Positions 1 through 9,345 of a stretch of 64,000 nt of DNA are shown in pieces. The notes under the pieces are model-generated. The model had not been told where the DNA came from. It did no database searches and saw only the letters and a list, made by a program, of their open reading frames with translations. Origin of the DNA: Lucinisca nassula (taxonomy: Eukaryota > Mollusca > Bivalvia > Lucinida > Lucinidae); assembly GCA_963580285.1 (NCBI GenBank), contig OY757011.1, forward strand, positions 120,644,440-120,708,439, read 5' to 3'. Positions within the stretch are counted from its first letter, which is position 1. Each line of letters begins with the position of its first letter. Made by a program: the position numbers and the translations under genes.

Positions 1-193
1 TGTTACAATAAAATTCTGCAAACATTTGAAATACCTGCATTGTTACACTTTAAGCCCTATCGGATCTATAATGATAATGAAAACTCCGTCCGGCTCTAAG
101 ACCTCAAAGAGGCTTTTGCACAAATCCAACATTACCAAATACTTTTAATATGTAGTACAGTTTAAAATTGCGTTTAATTCGACTCGGGATCTA

Positions 194-430
194 TATTATT
201 ATTATTATTATTATTATTATTCCAGAGGGGTTGGGGAATGTCCTTCTCGGGTTTATTTTACTTATTTCGAACCAAATGTTAATCAGAGTACCCGGAGACA
301 AAACACATCCGTCCGTTGCAGAAATTGACATCTAACATGTGACCCGAGCGGGGATCGAACTCACAGCAATGAGAGACCAAATGAGGGCCCACTAGGCCTA
401 AAAGGCCACGCGGAACCTGTAATAGCAAAT
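194..430 (-). mobile_element. tRNA-type SINE with an ATT microsatellite tail
   Basis: Read on the minus strand, a tRNA-like head begins near 415 and holds a B-box-like GAGTTCGATCC (352-362). The stretch CGCTCGGGTCACATGT follows, then a body and a run of ATT/TAA triplets (about 194-221). The B-box neighbourhood recurs at 34578-34750 and 42790-42965, so this is a family. Seen: B box, shared body, tail. Inferred: RNA polymerase III origin. Confidence 0.55.
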
Positions 431-532
431 GAAACCTGTATATGGGAAATAACATAAGATGTAATCACTAATTTCAGTGGAAATATTAAAAAGTATATAC
501 AGTAAATTTCCATCAAGATCGCATAGAATTAA

Positions 533-625
533 CCCTTATCTTGTTGTTCACGACAAACCCTATCTTTGCATTGGTTGATAGACAGAAATGGGTGTGGCTT
601 TAATGAATATTCAACAAGATAAGGG
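533..625. mobile_element. Family T MITE, short form, TTAA flanks
   Basis: A 93-bp element lies between TTAA at 529-532 and TTAA at 626-629. Its ends are inverted repeats beginning CCCTTATCTTGTTG. CCCTT termini with TTAA duplications are typical of piggyBac-type elements, so that class is inferred. It is the hairpin-less relative of the copy at 41657-41848. It has no coding capacity. Confidence 0.6.
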
Positions 626-651
626 TTAAGACTAATTCTTCTTTTAACACA

Positions 652-785
652 CGGACCCTCGCCCTTCGGGGCTAGGAGAACTAGATTGGGCTCCATGGTG
701 CTTCCACGCAGAGTTGAAACCGACCATACATGAGTACTGGTGAACCGCTTAAAACGTCTAAGTCTGATCAGGCAAAGTGATGCAA
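652..785 (+). mobile_element. Family A SINE-like repeat, head half, split by a LINE
   Basis: This matches the head of family A: CGGGGCT, then GGTGCTTCCACGCAGAG, then the CGCTT/GTCTAAG block. It stops at AAGTGATGCAA (775-785). The rest of the same copy resumes at 3657-3840 with the same 11 bases, so the copy was interrupted by the LINE at 786-3656. Confidence 0.7.
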
Positions 786-3656
786 CTTGACTTGATAGAT
801 TTTGTAAGGTAACCGGGCGCTAAAAGCACATAGGGGCTACCCCCATCTCGCTAAATGGGATTAGTTTATGAACTGCTCTTCCCAGGGCCTCCAATGTGCT
901 GGCACTTGCCAATTCGACAGGTGTCAGCTGACCAATGGGAATATACTGAACTCTTAATCGGAGGAAGGCACAAATCGCACCCAAGGTACAGCGTTTGTCC
1001 TAAGAAACACAGTTCTATAGCGATTTTAGAATTTTGAGTGCAGGAATCAGACCAAAGACGGGCTCTAGTATGTGATGACGTGTTGCCAATTTCGACTGCC
1101 AAATGTGTCAGAGCACAGCCCTGTTTTCGAATGTCTGGCCGAGGAAAAAAGCTAACATACATTATCAGTTCTGGCTTCCATTATTCTCTGCCTCCACCCC
1201 TGACATGGCAAAGAAAACGCCTTCGGTCACGATGCTTGTTAAAGGGTGATAACGCATGAAATTTTTGAATTTGGAACAGGCATCTAAAGTGAGCCAGGAT
1301 GGGTGACTAATAGACCAGCCAATTCCGGCTATATTGCGAAAAGTCCTAGTACCCGTGCTCTCATCACGGAGACCTGCCTATGCAAGTGGGGTTCAAAATT
1401 GGACAGGTGTGTCTTCGTGATGTGTTTGGAGGTATGTGTTTGTTTGGGAAAGGCAGTGATGAGGCTAATCAGCCGTTTTGCAATCCCGCTAATTTTTATT
1501 TTTGAATGGTCTTCCAAAAGGCATTTTTAAGGGACTTCCTATTTCCAAATACCTAGCAAATGGTGGATATTGCCGTTGCCCCGCCTATAAAGATATTTAG
1601 CGTGTGACCTGTCCCCGTTTGTATGCTCTGTTCCGGCAGTATTTATGCCTTCGCTTTGCCTACTTCAGGGGACTTCATTCTGTTGGAACCTAGGGGGAGC
1701 CCAGTACGGGCTTTCTCCCAGGTGCCCTCAGGATGTTGTCCTGACGGGCTCCGTCGAGCCTCCTCTCGTTCCTGAAATAGAAAAGTCGGATTAGTGCTTT
1801 GGGACCCCATGTGTGTGCTCGGATCAGTGTAGTTGTGTCCAGTTTCTTGTCCCCCGGGGTCCCACCTGTACCTGTAATACAAACAAAAGTCATTAGTGCA
1901 TATTGTGCTTGTGCTAATATGACCCCGCCATCCGTCACATATTTTGGCTTCCCATTCTGTGCACAGGGCGGGCCGGGCTTGTGAGGGGGGTCCCCCCACG
2001 AAGGCACGGTCCGGCTCTTAGGGTAACTTGTTCAAAACCAAGTTAACGGGTGGCGCGGTTATTGTGAAGAATTACCTTCCCATGGGGGCTGCCTGTCCTG
2101 CCGCGGCATGTTACCTCACCGGAACACTCATAAGTGCAAAGCACATGAGCCGCAACCACAGTGTCCCGAATCGGCTTGTCGCCGCAGGTTCAAGCATGTC
2201 CGTGGGAGTTTTCGGGCTATGGGATTTTCTTATGATGCACCCTTGCCCGTGGTCTGTTATGATGTTGAAGGTATGGGAGGGTCATTGGTTTGTCCTTTGA
2301 CGGGGGGTAGCCTCGGCGGGGCACCCATAAGTGCAAAGCAAATGAGCCGCAACCACAGTGTCTCGCTTTGACGCCCCCGTCTCAGGTCCAAGTGCAGATT
2401 GACGGTAGGTGATGGTTGCCTAAGCGCGGTGTGAGGGTAACAAAAGTTGTTTTTCTTATATTACTTCCCAGTAATTTGTGTCTTTAAGGAATTTCTTAAC
2501 CACCTCGGCTATGGCCGAGCAGTGTTTTTCGGGGGGAGCGAGGAGATCTTGTAGGTGTACCGATTCATATCCTAATTTGAACATTTCAGATTTTATCTCT
2601 TCTCGTGCATGGGCATTTGTTACACATTCAAACAAGATGTGTTTTGTTGTTTCTAGTTCATAGTTATCGCATTTTCTGCATAGACCCGTTGTGTTTCCTA
2701 GTTGAGTGAGGTTGGCATTTAGGCCGTTATGGTTAAATCTCAAACGGGAAATTACCACGTCTAATTTTCTGTTGTTGCTAAATTGGTGGGCAGATTTACC
2801 TACTGTGGGCTGGAGGAGTTGGTAATGCCTCCCGGTGTTGGTTGGGTTTCTATCCCATAGAGCTTGCCATTTTCTCGTTATGGCGGTGTCTATGATTGTA
2901 TAGATCTCCCGTTTTGAAGGGAGAGTATAATCTTTAATACCTATATCTAGTGCTAATCTGGCTGTTTCGTCGGCCGCCTCATTACCGGGGATGCCGACGT
3001 GGGATGGGATCCAGTCGATTTCAATGTCTTGCCCTTCTCTTTTTGCCTTATCTAGTTTAGACAGGATTGAGTCAATTTGGTCAGGTCGTGTTTTGGATTT
3101 TCCTGACTGTAGGGCCTGGATAGCGCTAAGGCTGTCCGTGAGTACTGTGGCTTTGGGTGTCTTAACTGTGATGGCCCAGGAGATGGCCCAGTGAATGGCA
3201 ATCAGTTCAGTTGTGAATACTGAGAGGTGTTGGTTTGTTTTAATCGGTACGTGAAGATTTCTCTCTGGGACAACGAATGCGGAGCCGGTTTTTCCTGTTG
3301 TGGGGTCCTTACTGCCATCTGTGTAGATTAGAGTTTTCCCAGCATGGCTGGTGCGAACATAAGAGAGGCTTTTATTTTTCATGTATTCATTTGTATTTTC
3401 TTCTTTCCTCCCCAGGACCTGATGGAGGTAACAGGAGGGTGTGTTGTGTTTGAGATCCCATTTGGATCTGTACTTGGGTGCCTGGATCTTATCGGGTATG
3501 TTGTGCTCTTTCAGGAGGGCACGGACTTTCTTACAATATGGGTTGTAGTTCTTGGCTCTCTTACATGAATAGCAACCATGATCTGTTAATAGATCATTCA
3601 CTGGGAGGGATTTGCCAAGTGGGGAGGATCTAGCCCAGTATTTTAGTATGAGTTCT
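786..3656 (-). mobile_element. 5'-truncated RNase H-bearing LINE inserted in a family A copy
   Basis: The insertion is 2871 bp and is flanked by an 11-bp direct repeat, AAGTGATGCAA (775-785 and 3657-3667), a target-site duplication. Reading on the minus strand, the end of ORF2 comes first (2456-3667), then about 1.67 kb of apparent 3' UTR. The UTR contains a partial duplication (near 2120-2200 and 2322-2395, sharing ATGAGCCGCAACCACAGTGT). The reverse-transcriptase domain is missing, as expected for 5' truncation. There is no poly(A); the 3' end is a short ATCAAGTCAAG. The RNase H domain suggests the I group of LINEs (I or Nimb-like). Confidence 0.75.
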
Positions 3657-3667
3657 AAGTGATGCAA
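2456..3667 (-). CDS. LINE ORF2 C-terminal part: RNase H domain and zinc knuckle (5'-truncated)
   Basis: 403 uninterrupted codons, opening inside the truncation junction rather than at a true ATG; the first codon read is TTG and lies in the duplicated target. Residues 1-25 look like the short linker after a reverse transcriptase. An RNase HI fold spans about 112-240. Its acidic residues are visible: D117 in YTDGS, E154 in TTELIA, D178 in LTDS, and H223 with D233 in PSHVGIPGNEAAD. A C-terminal knuckle follows: C330, C333, H343, C348. In a complete element RNase H removes the RNA strand of the RNA-DNA hybrid during target-primed reverse transcription. Here the RT and endonuclease parts are gone, so it cannot mobilise itself. 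The intact frame and catalytic residues suggest a fairly recent insertion. The domain call is secure; the clade is not. Confidence 0.9.
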   Translation of the reverse strand: MHHLELILKYWARSSPLGKSLPVNDLLTDHGCYSCKRAKNYNPYCKKVRALLKEHNIPDKIQAPKYRSKWDLKHNTPSCYLHQVLGRKEENTNEYMKNKSLSYVRTSHAGKTLIYTDGSKDPTTGKTGSAFVVPERNLHVPIKTNQHLSVFTTELIAIHWAISWAITVKTPKATVLTDSLSAIQALQSGKSKTRPDQIDSILSKLDKAKREGQDIEIDWIPSHVGIPGNEAADETARLALDIGIKDYTLPSKREIYTIIDTAITRKWQALWDRNPTNTGRHYQLLQPTVGKSAHQFSNNRKLDVVISRLRFNHNGLNANLTQLGNTTGLCRKCDNYELETTKHILFECVTNAHAREEIKSEMFKLGYESVHLQDLLAPPEKHCSAIAEVVKKFLKDTNYWEVI

Positions 3668-3840
3668 ATCGGACCGTCCATGCCTATAAACCCTACTGGC
3701 TTCATTTAGGCGGCAGGAATTGTGGTGTCATTTCATCCCAATCTCGGGTAAAAGTCCCAAATATTGAAAGCAACGTCTCCAAATTGACTTCAATAATAGT
3801 GTTGACGGAGACATTAAACCTCAATTCAATCAAATCAAAC
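3657..3840 (+). mobile_element. Family A repeat, tail half of the LINE-split copy
   Basis: Resumes exactly where 652-785 stops and continues through TCGGGTAAAAGTCCC to the family end, AAACCTCAATTCAATC with a short CAAA-type tail. With 652-785 it forms one copy of about 310 bp. Confidence 0.7.
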
Positions 3841-4059
3841 ACAATTTTAAACGCACAACTACAGTTAGGTGCAATACGTATTGGTGTCAGATTTGACGTG
3901 GCGACGTAATTTTGTGACTACAGTGCTTGAATAGCACAACAGAACAACAAAAACGAGAAGTGCATGTAATGAGAACCATCGCGTTATGTTAGCATCCAGA
4001 TTAATCATTTTCTGAACATGCCTCGTTTTTACAAGTTTGGGACAATTTTCATTTTTTTT

Positions 4060-4072
4060 GTTGCTTAGCAAC
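4060..4072. promoter_or_regulatory. Perfect X-box palindrome (RFX-type site)
   Basis: GTTGCTTAGCAAC consists of two perfect RGYAAC half-sites with a one-base spacer, the classic RFX X-box layout. It lies in a stretch of otherwise unrecognised DNA between two family A copies, about 2 kb from the ParB-like gene. Function is not shown. Confidence 0.3.
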
Positions 4073-4144
4073 CGTACGTGGAACATCAGTGAAAAGACAC
4101 GTACACAAATCAAACAAACAAACAAACCATGTAAACAGTGTTGT

Positions 4145-4453
4145 ATTTGTTTGATTTGTTTGAAATGAAGTTTTACGTCCCCGTCAACACTATATAGGTA
4201 ATTTTGGAGACGTCACTTCCAATTTTGTGGGACTTTTATCCGACACTGAGATGAAATGACATCCCAATCCCTGTCGCCCAAACAAACCAAAAGAGTTAAT
4301 AAGTAGGAACGGTCCGACTCGCATCACTATGCCTGGGCTGGCTTAGACCCCTAAGCAGTTTACCAGTACTCATGTGCGGCCGGTTTTAGCTCTGCATGGA
4401 AGCATCATGCAGCCCAATCTATTCCTTTAAGCCCCGATGGGCGTGGGCGATAA
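4145..4453 (-). mobile_element. Family A SINE-like repeat, near full length
   Basis: Runs from the inverted CAAA-type tail through ACGTCCCCGTCAACACT and GGAGACGT, the GGCTTAGACCCC and GCGGCCGG blocks, to the head GCCCCGATGGGCG. Family character: about 310 bp, CAAA tail, many dispersed copies in both orientations, no ORF. The SINE label is inferred. Confidence 0.7.
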
Positions 4454-4461
4454 CGGTGTTG

Positions 4462-4702
4462 TGTGTTTGATTTGAGGTTTAACGTCCCGTCAACACTGTA
4501 TAGGTCATTTTGGAGACGTTGCTTCCAATTTTGTGGGAATTCTACCCGACAATGAGATGAAATGACATCTCAAGCCCTGTTGCCCAATAACACCTATAGG
4601 GTTTATAAGCATGGACAGTTCGACTCGCACTGCTTTGCCTGGACAGGCTTTAAGATCCTCTAAGCGGTTTACCAGTACTCGTGTGCGGTCGGTTTCAGCT
4701 CT
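4462..4702 (-). mobile_element. Family A repeat lacking its head
   Basis: Tail and body match the family from GTTTGATTTGAGGTTTAACG to the GCGGTCGGTTTCAGCTCTGC block. The last ~60 bases of the head are missing, and the sequence turns directly into the opposite-strand copy at 4707-4905. Confidence 0.65.
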
Positions 4703-4706
4703 GCGG

Positions 4707-4905
4707 CCTGTTTGGTAAACCGCTACGGGGTCTAAGCTTGCCTAGGCAAAGTGATGCGAGTCAATCCCTTCAAATTAACCCGTTTGGTTTGTTTAGGCCG
4801 CAGGGATTGAGATGTCATTTCATCTCAATGTCGGGTAAAAGTCCCACAAAACTGGAAACAATGTCTCCAAAATGGGAATGACGGTAAAACCTCAATTCAA
4901 ATAAG
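4707..4905 (+). mobile_element. Family A repeat, head-to-head with 4462-4702
   Basis: Starts at TGGTAAACCGCT, continues through GGCAAAGTGATGCGAGTC and GGGTAAAAGTCCCAC, and ends in CCTCAATTCAAATAAG. Together with the copy to its left it makes an inverted pair with both heads lost. Confidence 0.65.
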
Positions 4906-5146
4906 AATGCGGGAATTTTACAGTACATGTAACAGTCAACATTTGTAAAGTGGTAGTTAGAACGCGCGACTACCAAGTTGACAATTTTTTATTGAAATGA
5001 TCACTGTAAGATCCTCTAATTCATACATTGTTTATGTTCAAGTTAAAGCCATCGACTTTTAATTAACCTTTATCACTCTCTGCGTTGATTCAGCAGATGA
5101 CAAATTATTGTTATTTTTCGTATGTTTTCACTAAACACAGGTTTTC

Positions 5147-5203
5147 ACATTTCATGCAAATTGTCTCCAATGGAGACAATTGGAGACAATTTGCATGAAA
5201 TGT
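5147..5203. repeat. 24-bp perfect hairpin downstream of the ParB-like gene
   Basis: Arms of 24 bp (CACATTTCATGCAAATTGTC and onward) flank a 9-base loop, TGGAGACAA. The loop echoes the arm sequence GGAGACAA. It lies about 145 bp beyond the stop codon of the minus-strand gene. No poly(A) signal AATAAA was found in the same stretch. Confidence 0.6.
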
Positions 5204-5347
5204 CAAAATCTGTTTTCTGTTTTCTTGAAAAATAAGATAACTGTCTTAAAATGTCGTCTGTTGAAATTTTACCCAGAGTTCCAAGCGTTAAATGACACGG
5301 TAATATGACAAACAACACAGTGATATTGTCAAATGGAAATAGCATAT

Positions 5348-6025
5348 TCACCACCTTCCAAACAGCACTAAGCAAACTAAAGCAGCTGCGCCAAACAGAA
5401 GCATTCCAGTAAGCCCAGTGTCATCGTTCCCCAGCCTCTGTTCATACATCGGTGTAAAATTACTTTGTCCGCGGTGTGAGGCAGAACTGTCGGATCTTTG
5501 GTTTGACCGTCTAGCAACGTTTACACGGTCTGTTCCCATAGGCCGGTTATTTGTGTAAGGTCGATTGGGTGCTGTAGATGTAGGCGATCCATATCTTTCT
5601 GTCCCTATGTTTCCAGTATTATTTGGTTTGTCCGGAATGCGGCTGGCCTTTTTATGCCATCTACCACCTGGAGGACCACGTATTATTACACTTATTCCCT
5701 CATTACAAGTAGTGAATTTCTGATCATATCTGAACATTGTTCGATAGTTGGTGCTTGCAAGCACTTCGATTTTGCTGCATTTGCCAAGTTTTTCCAGTTG
5801 CCGAAATATCCAAAGGCGACGGTTGTCTTCCGTGAAATATTTCCCATCTTTTAACACCACTTTTATTGTGGGTATGTCTGAAACCGTGATGATTCCATCA
5901 CAAAGCTTGTCTAGTGTCTCTCCTATTTTCACATTAGCGTGATCACTTTTTGCGTCAAAATAACTGCTTATGCTTTCCTGGCTGAAATATATTTCCGAGG
6001 GACGTTTAAATTTGTGACTATACAT
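5348..6025 (-). CDS. ParB/sulfiredoxin-like domain protein with C-terminal membrane anchor, single exon
   Basis: A 225-residue ORF running uninterrupted from ATG to TGA. Residues 8-98 resemble eukaryotic ParB/Srx-fold proteins: a PSEIYFSQ..I..YFD start, a TLDKLCDGIITVSDIPTI segment, and the hallmark KDGKYFTEDNRRLWIFRQLE (59-78), where ParB and Srx relatives carry their G-x-x-R nucleotide-binding motif. A short basic segment (near 117-128) follows, then a linker rich in N, S, T, P and R (130-200) that looks disordered. A hydrophobic stretch at 204-222 (TGMLLFGAAALVCLVLFG) would be a tail anchor with a two-residue lumenal end. No N-terminal signal peptide is seen. The ATG is the first in frame. 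The molecular role of these animal proteins is not known to me; nucleotide binding is inferred only from the fold. A single exon in a repeat-rich region allows an old retrocopy, but the clean frame favours a real gene. Confidence 0.72.
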   Translation of the reverse strand: MYSHKFKRPSEIYFSQESISSYFDAKSDHANVKIGETLDKLCDGIITVSDIPTIKVVLKDGKYFTEDNRRLWIFRQLEKLGKCSKIEVLASTNYRTMFRYDQKFTTCNEGISVIIRGPPGGRWHKKASRIPDKPNNTGNIGTERYGSPTSTAPNRPYTNNRPMGTDRVNVARRSNQRSDSSASHRGQSNFTPMYEQRLGNDDTGLTGMLLFGAAALVCLVLFGRW

Positions 6026-6164
6026 GTTGCAATAAAAGCCGGCTATACTTTAAAATTATCAATATTTTACTTCTGACCCAGTTAGATTGTTATACTTTCA
6101 GTTTTGATTTTTGGAAAAAATCTAATGTGAAGGTCGCCTTTACATTTTCACAATCGATAGAAAA

Positions 6165-6350
6165 AATGTGGAGACGTTGCAACCAATTTTACCAAACATT
6201 GAGATGAAATGTCATGTCAATCCCACCGCCAACAAACAAATAGGGTTTAACTTTATAAGCAGGGACGGTCCGACTCGCAACACTTTACCCAGGCAAGCTT
6301 AGACTTTCTGAGCGGTTTATCAGCCCTGCGTGAAAACACCATGTAGCTTC
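6165..6350 (-). mobile_element. Family A repeat, diverged, tail missing
   Basis: Begins at GGAGACGTTGC, continues through ACATTGAGATGAAATG and TAAGCAGGGACGGTCCGACT, and decays before the head. It lies just upstream of the ParB-like gene. Confidence 0.6.
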
Positions 6351-6420
6351 AATATGCGTTTCCGTCACTTATTATGTTATACAGTCAAGCACCCAGTTAC
6401 GGATCGTATCCTGACGACTT

Positions 6421-6716
6421 TGATTTGATTTGAGGTTTAACGTCCCCGTCAACACTGTAAAGGTCATTTTGGAGACGTTGCTTCCAATTTTGTGGGACTT
6501 TTACCCGACACTGAGATGAAATGTCATCTCAAGCCCTGCCGCCCAATGATACCAATAGGGTTTATAAGCATGGACGGGCCGACGCGCACCCCTTTGCCTG
6601 GGCAGGCTTAGATCCTCTAAGCGGTTTACCAGTACTCGTGTGCGGGTCGGTTTCAGCTCTGCGTGGAAGCATCATGCAGCACATTTATTTCATCAAGCCC
6701 AAATGGGCGGGGGCCG
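6421..6716 (-). mobile_element. Family A repeat, full length
   Basis: One of the cleanest copies: tail TTTGATTTGAGGTTTAACGT, body GGGACTTTTACCCGACACTG, and a head ending in CCCAAATGGGCGGGGGCC. A family B fold-back element begins about 20 bp further on. Confidence 0.75.
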
Positions 6717-6736
6717 ACTTTGATAAGTCACTTACA

Positions 6737-7010
6737 CATATCACGAAAACACGCCTTTATTATCATGACCCCCTTGAACCCCACTTTTATATAGTAAAAC
6801 TGGAGTTTACATGGGTAACCCTTATTTTTCTTATTGCTGCTCTAAAATATAGATTGTGGGTACTTGTTAGAACCGCCTCATCGAGGCGGTTCTAACGTGT
6901 ACCACAATTTATATTTTGAACAGAAATAAGAAAAATGTCACAATTTTTCATCTTAAAATTTACGTTTTTTTGGCGGGAAAGATATATTTATATTGGTGTG
7001 TTTTCGTAAA
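6737..7010. mobile_element. Family B fold-back element, arms P then Q
   Basis: Inverted ends (ATCACGAAAACACGCC at left, GTGTGTTTTCGTAA at right) enclose arm P (ACCCCACTTTTATATAGTAA), the central palindrome with GAACCGCCTCATCGAGGCGG (6870-6890) and arm Q (AATTTTTCATCTTAAAATTT). The core stem pairs over about 50 bp per side. No ORF. Confidence 0.75.
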
Positions 7011-7200
7011 GGTACGAGCCATTCAGCACAAAACTGACTATCAGTTATATAGCTTATTTATACAATGATGACAACCTACGTCATAGCATATATGCCGTAC
7101 CCAATTTTGGTGTAAATAGGGTAGATAAAATGTTTCAAACTAGATATGTATATTACGAATCTTCAGAAAAGGTAACGGAAATAATATTTGCATCCCATCG

Positions 7201-7560
7201 GTACGGAAGCGCAAACGTCTCATTAGATCACGACATATACATGTATGTCATCATCCCAGGAAATTTTATATTGAGATAAAGATTTATTTTTCAGAAGTTG
7301 AGAGAAATATCTTCAATTATTAACTAGTTTCTGCATATTAGTTGTTAGATGAACTCTAGATGTATATTTATTATACGTATGTATAGAAACGACAATTTAG
7401 CATGGCATGTATTGCATTTCGAGTTAAGAAAGACATTTTATAGCTAAAAAAAAAAGATGTTAAGAAGTACTTATATGTCATCTTTTTCCAAATATGTATT
7501 TTGACATGACATTATGTTTCTGAAGATCTTTTGAAAATTCATCTTATGATTCTTATTTCG
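7201..7560 (+). repeat. Left arm of an inverted-repeat pair (partners 13592-13957 and 13985-14119)
   Basis: Starts GTACGGAAGCGCAAACGTCT and includes TAGATCACGACATATACATG and AAAGATTTATTTTTCAGAAG. The same sequence recurs inverted at 13592-13957 and, for its first ~135 bp, direct at 13985-14119. The long arms and the 6-kb spacing fit a large fold-back structure or separate MITE insertions. Confidence 0.65.
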
Positions 7561-7563
7561 GAG

Positions 7564-7717
7564 TGGCTATTTGCAGTCAACTGCAAATAGCCAAAAAACG
7601 TTGAAATGGCTATTTGCAGTCAACTGCAAATAGCCAAAAAACGTTGAAATGGCTATTTGCAGTCAACTGCAAATAGCCAAAAAACGTTAAAATGGCTATT
7701 TGCAGTCAACTGCAAAT
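7564..7717. repeat. Hairpin array, 43-bp period, four units
   Basis: Units start at 7564, 7607, 7650 and 7693. Each holds a perfect palindrome GGCTATTTGCAG-TCAA-CTGCAAATAGCC followed by AAAAAACGTTGAAA. The mirror-orientation array lies at 12223-12374. Confidence 0.8.
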
Positions 7718-7738
7718 GAAAGGCCACCTGGAGTTGTT

Positions 7739-7999
7739 CAAAATATTCTGCAACACTATTTAGGACATTTTAGAGACGTTACTTCTATTTTTGTGCGACT
7801 TTTTCCACAGTTAGAGACGTAAAGACATCTCAAGCCTATGACACCTATAGGGCATAGGACGCACCGACTTACACCACTTGGCCTTAGCAGGCTTCGTTCT
7901 TCTAAACGGTTTACCAGTACTCATGTGCAGGCAGTTTCTGCTCTGGATGGAAGCATCATGCAGCCTGTCTATTTCTCCAAGCCTCGATTGCCGGGGACT
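7739..7999 (-). mobile_element. Family A repeat, old diverged copy
   Basis: Recognised by AACACTATTTAGGACATTTT, GGTTTACCAGTACTCATGTG and ATGGAAGCATCATGCAGCC. The tail and several internal bases are lost. Confidence 0.6.
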
Positions 8000-8446
8000 A
8001 TAAAATGGCTATATAGAGTCTATATTTTGTGTGAACATATGACACCTATAGTTTTAAATCACATATTGTTTCCATTTTTGTTTCACTGTTTAGCAATGTT
8101 CTCTGCTTATTTAAATGAAATATCTAATTTGTAAAGCCCATGAGAGGTTGGTGGGGAGTGGGGGCGGGCAGGGGTGTGTGTGGGGGGGGGGGGGGGGGGA
8201 GGGGGCAAAGGTGACGTGTGTCTTGCGTCACTCAGCTTGGCGTCCATCTGATATTGGCTTACAGTTGGTTAAGATAATGGTAGAGAGGGGATGATGTTAT
8301 TTCTTCTGTTGATGTTATTTCTTCTGTTTCTACACTTCCATTCGTTTTCCTCTTACTCATCCGTCTCTCATTTTCATCTCTGCTATCTCTTCTATCTCTT
8401 TCCTCCCTTTCTTAGGGACGGGACACAAAATTACTCACTGAATGAG
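8000..8446. repeat. Low-complexity stretch: G-run and TC-rich DNA
   Basis: No gene is visible. A run of 18 G (8182-8199) lies in a GT/GGGG-rich tract, followed by TTATTTCTTCTGTT duplicated near 8299-8330 and TCTATCTC-rich DNA (8340-8415). Confidence 0.6.
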
Positions 8447-8612
8447 ACCGTCCAATGCATATAAGCCTTTTGGTTTCATTGGTCGGCAGGACTTGAGTTG
8501 TCATTTCATTTCAATGTCGCCGGGTAAACGTCCCACAAAATTGGAAGCAACGCCTCCAAATGACCTAAATGGTGTTGATGGGGACGTTTAACCTCAATTC
8601 AAACAAACAAAT
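8447..8612 (+). mobile_element. Family A repeat, tail half
   Basis: Starts in GACCGTCCAATGCATATAAG and ends with GGGGACGTTTAACCTC and CAAACAAACAAA. Confidence 0.65.
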
Positions 8613-8690
8613 GATCCGCCCCCGCCTATCGGGGCTTGGAGAAATAGAATTCGCTGCATGGTGTACACCAGGCACTCAATGTGCCGGTAA
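8613..8690 (+). mobile_element. Family A repeat, head fragment
   Basis: A second copy begins directly after the CAAA tail of the previous one: CCGCCCCCGCCTATCGGGGC and GCTGCATGGTG. It is lost within about 75 bp. Tail-to-head order suggests one copy inserted at the end of another. Confidence 0.5.
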
Positions 8691-8757
8691 CGTCTAAGTA
8701 ACGTCGATGCAACGTAGTGGCAAACACTCACTATAAAATGATCGGGCGTGGTGTGAT

Positions 8758-9345
8758 ATTTAACCATTATCATGCTGGACAAGTCAACCCTACCTTTGCA
8801 AACAATATATATTCAGATCAGGAAGCCATCTGATCAGGATCTACAGTGTTTGTCATGAAGAAGTGAACTGAATAAATACAGTAAATGGAGTAATGTCATT
8901 CTTTGATATTCTGCAATGGGCGTGGCTAAAATAATTGTAATTGTTGTGGTATTTAACACTTAAAATGCTTTTTAAGACAAACGCTTCCTTTGCAAACAAT
9001 GTTGATTCAGATCAAGAAGTAATCTGATCAGGATCTGCAGTGTTTGTTATGAATTTGTGAAAAGAATGCAGAAAACCATGTTTTAAAAAATAATGTACGG
9101 GTTGCATATACTGAGTGATATCAATTGTCAATGAAAAGTTTTAATTTGTAGGGGCAATATTCACTCGTTCTGTCATTATATTTTTCTCGACTGTTTCAAC
9201 CCCTTAAGATGCCAATCACAACAATTGTCATCTGAGTTGCTGTGTGCTGATTACATTAAGAAGTCATTGTTGAAAACATTGTGGATCCAGATCAAACTGC
9301 TGGAAACAATCTGATCGGGGTCCACACTGTTTGCTTGTATGCCTA
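8758..9345. mobile_element. Three successive decayed family T MITEs with central hairpins
   Basis: Each unit has a CCTTTGCAAACAATG-type arm and an ATCTGATCAGG-type return arm (about 8799-8853, 8993-9047, 9276-9334). In between are GGGCGTGGCTAAAATAATTG-like sequences and ATTTAACACTTAA/CCCCTTAAGATGC-type ends. They match the order of the intact copy at 41657-41848 but are heavily mutated. Confidence 0.5.

Noticed and set aside
1643..2007. 105- and 118-codon minus frames in the LINE 3' region
   Set aside because: They overlap in different frames downstream of the ORF2 stop, in the apparent 3' UTR, and show no known domain. Coding cannot be excluded but is unsupported.
7564..7717. Regular palindromic units resembling a CRISPR array
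   Set aside because: The segments between palindromes are near-identical rather than variable, there is no leader or cas gene, and the surrounding DNA is eukaryotic.
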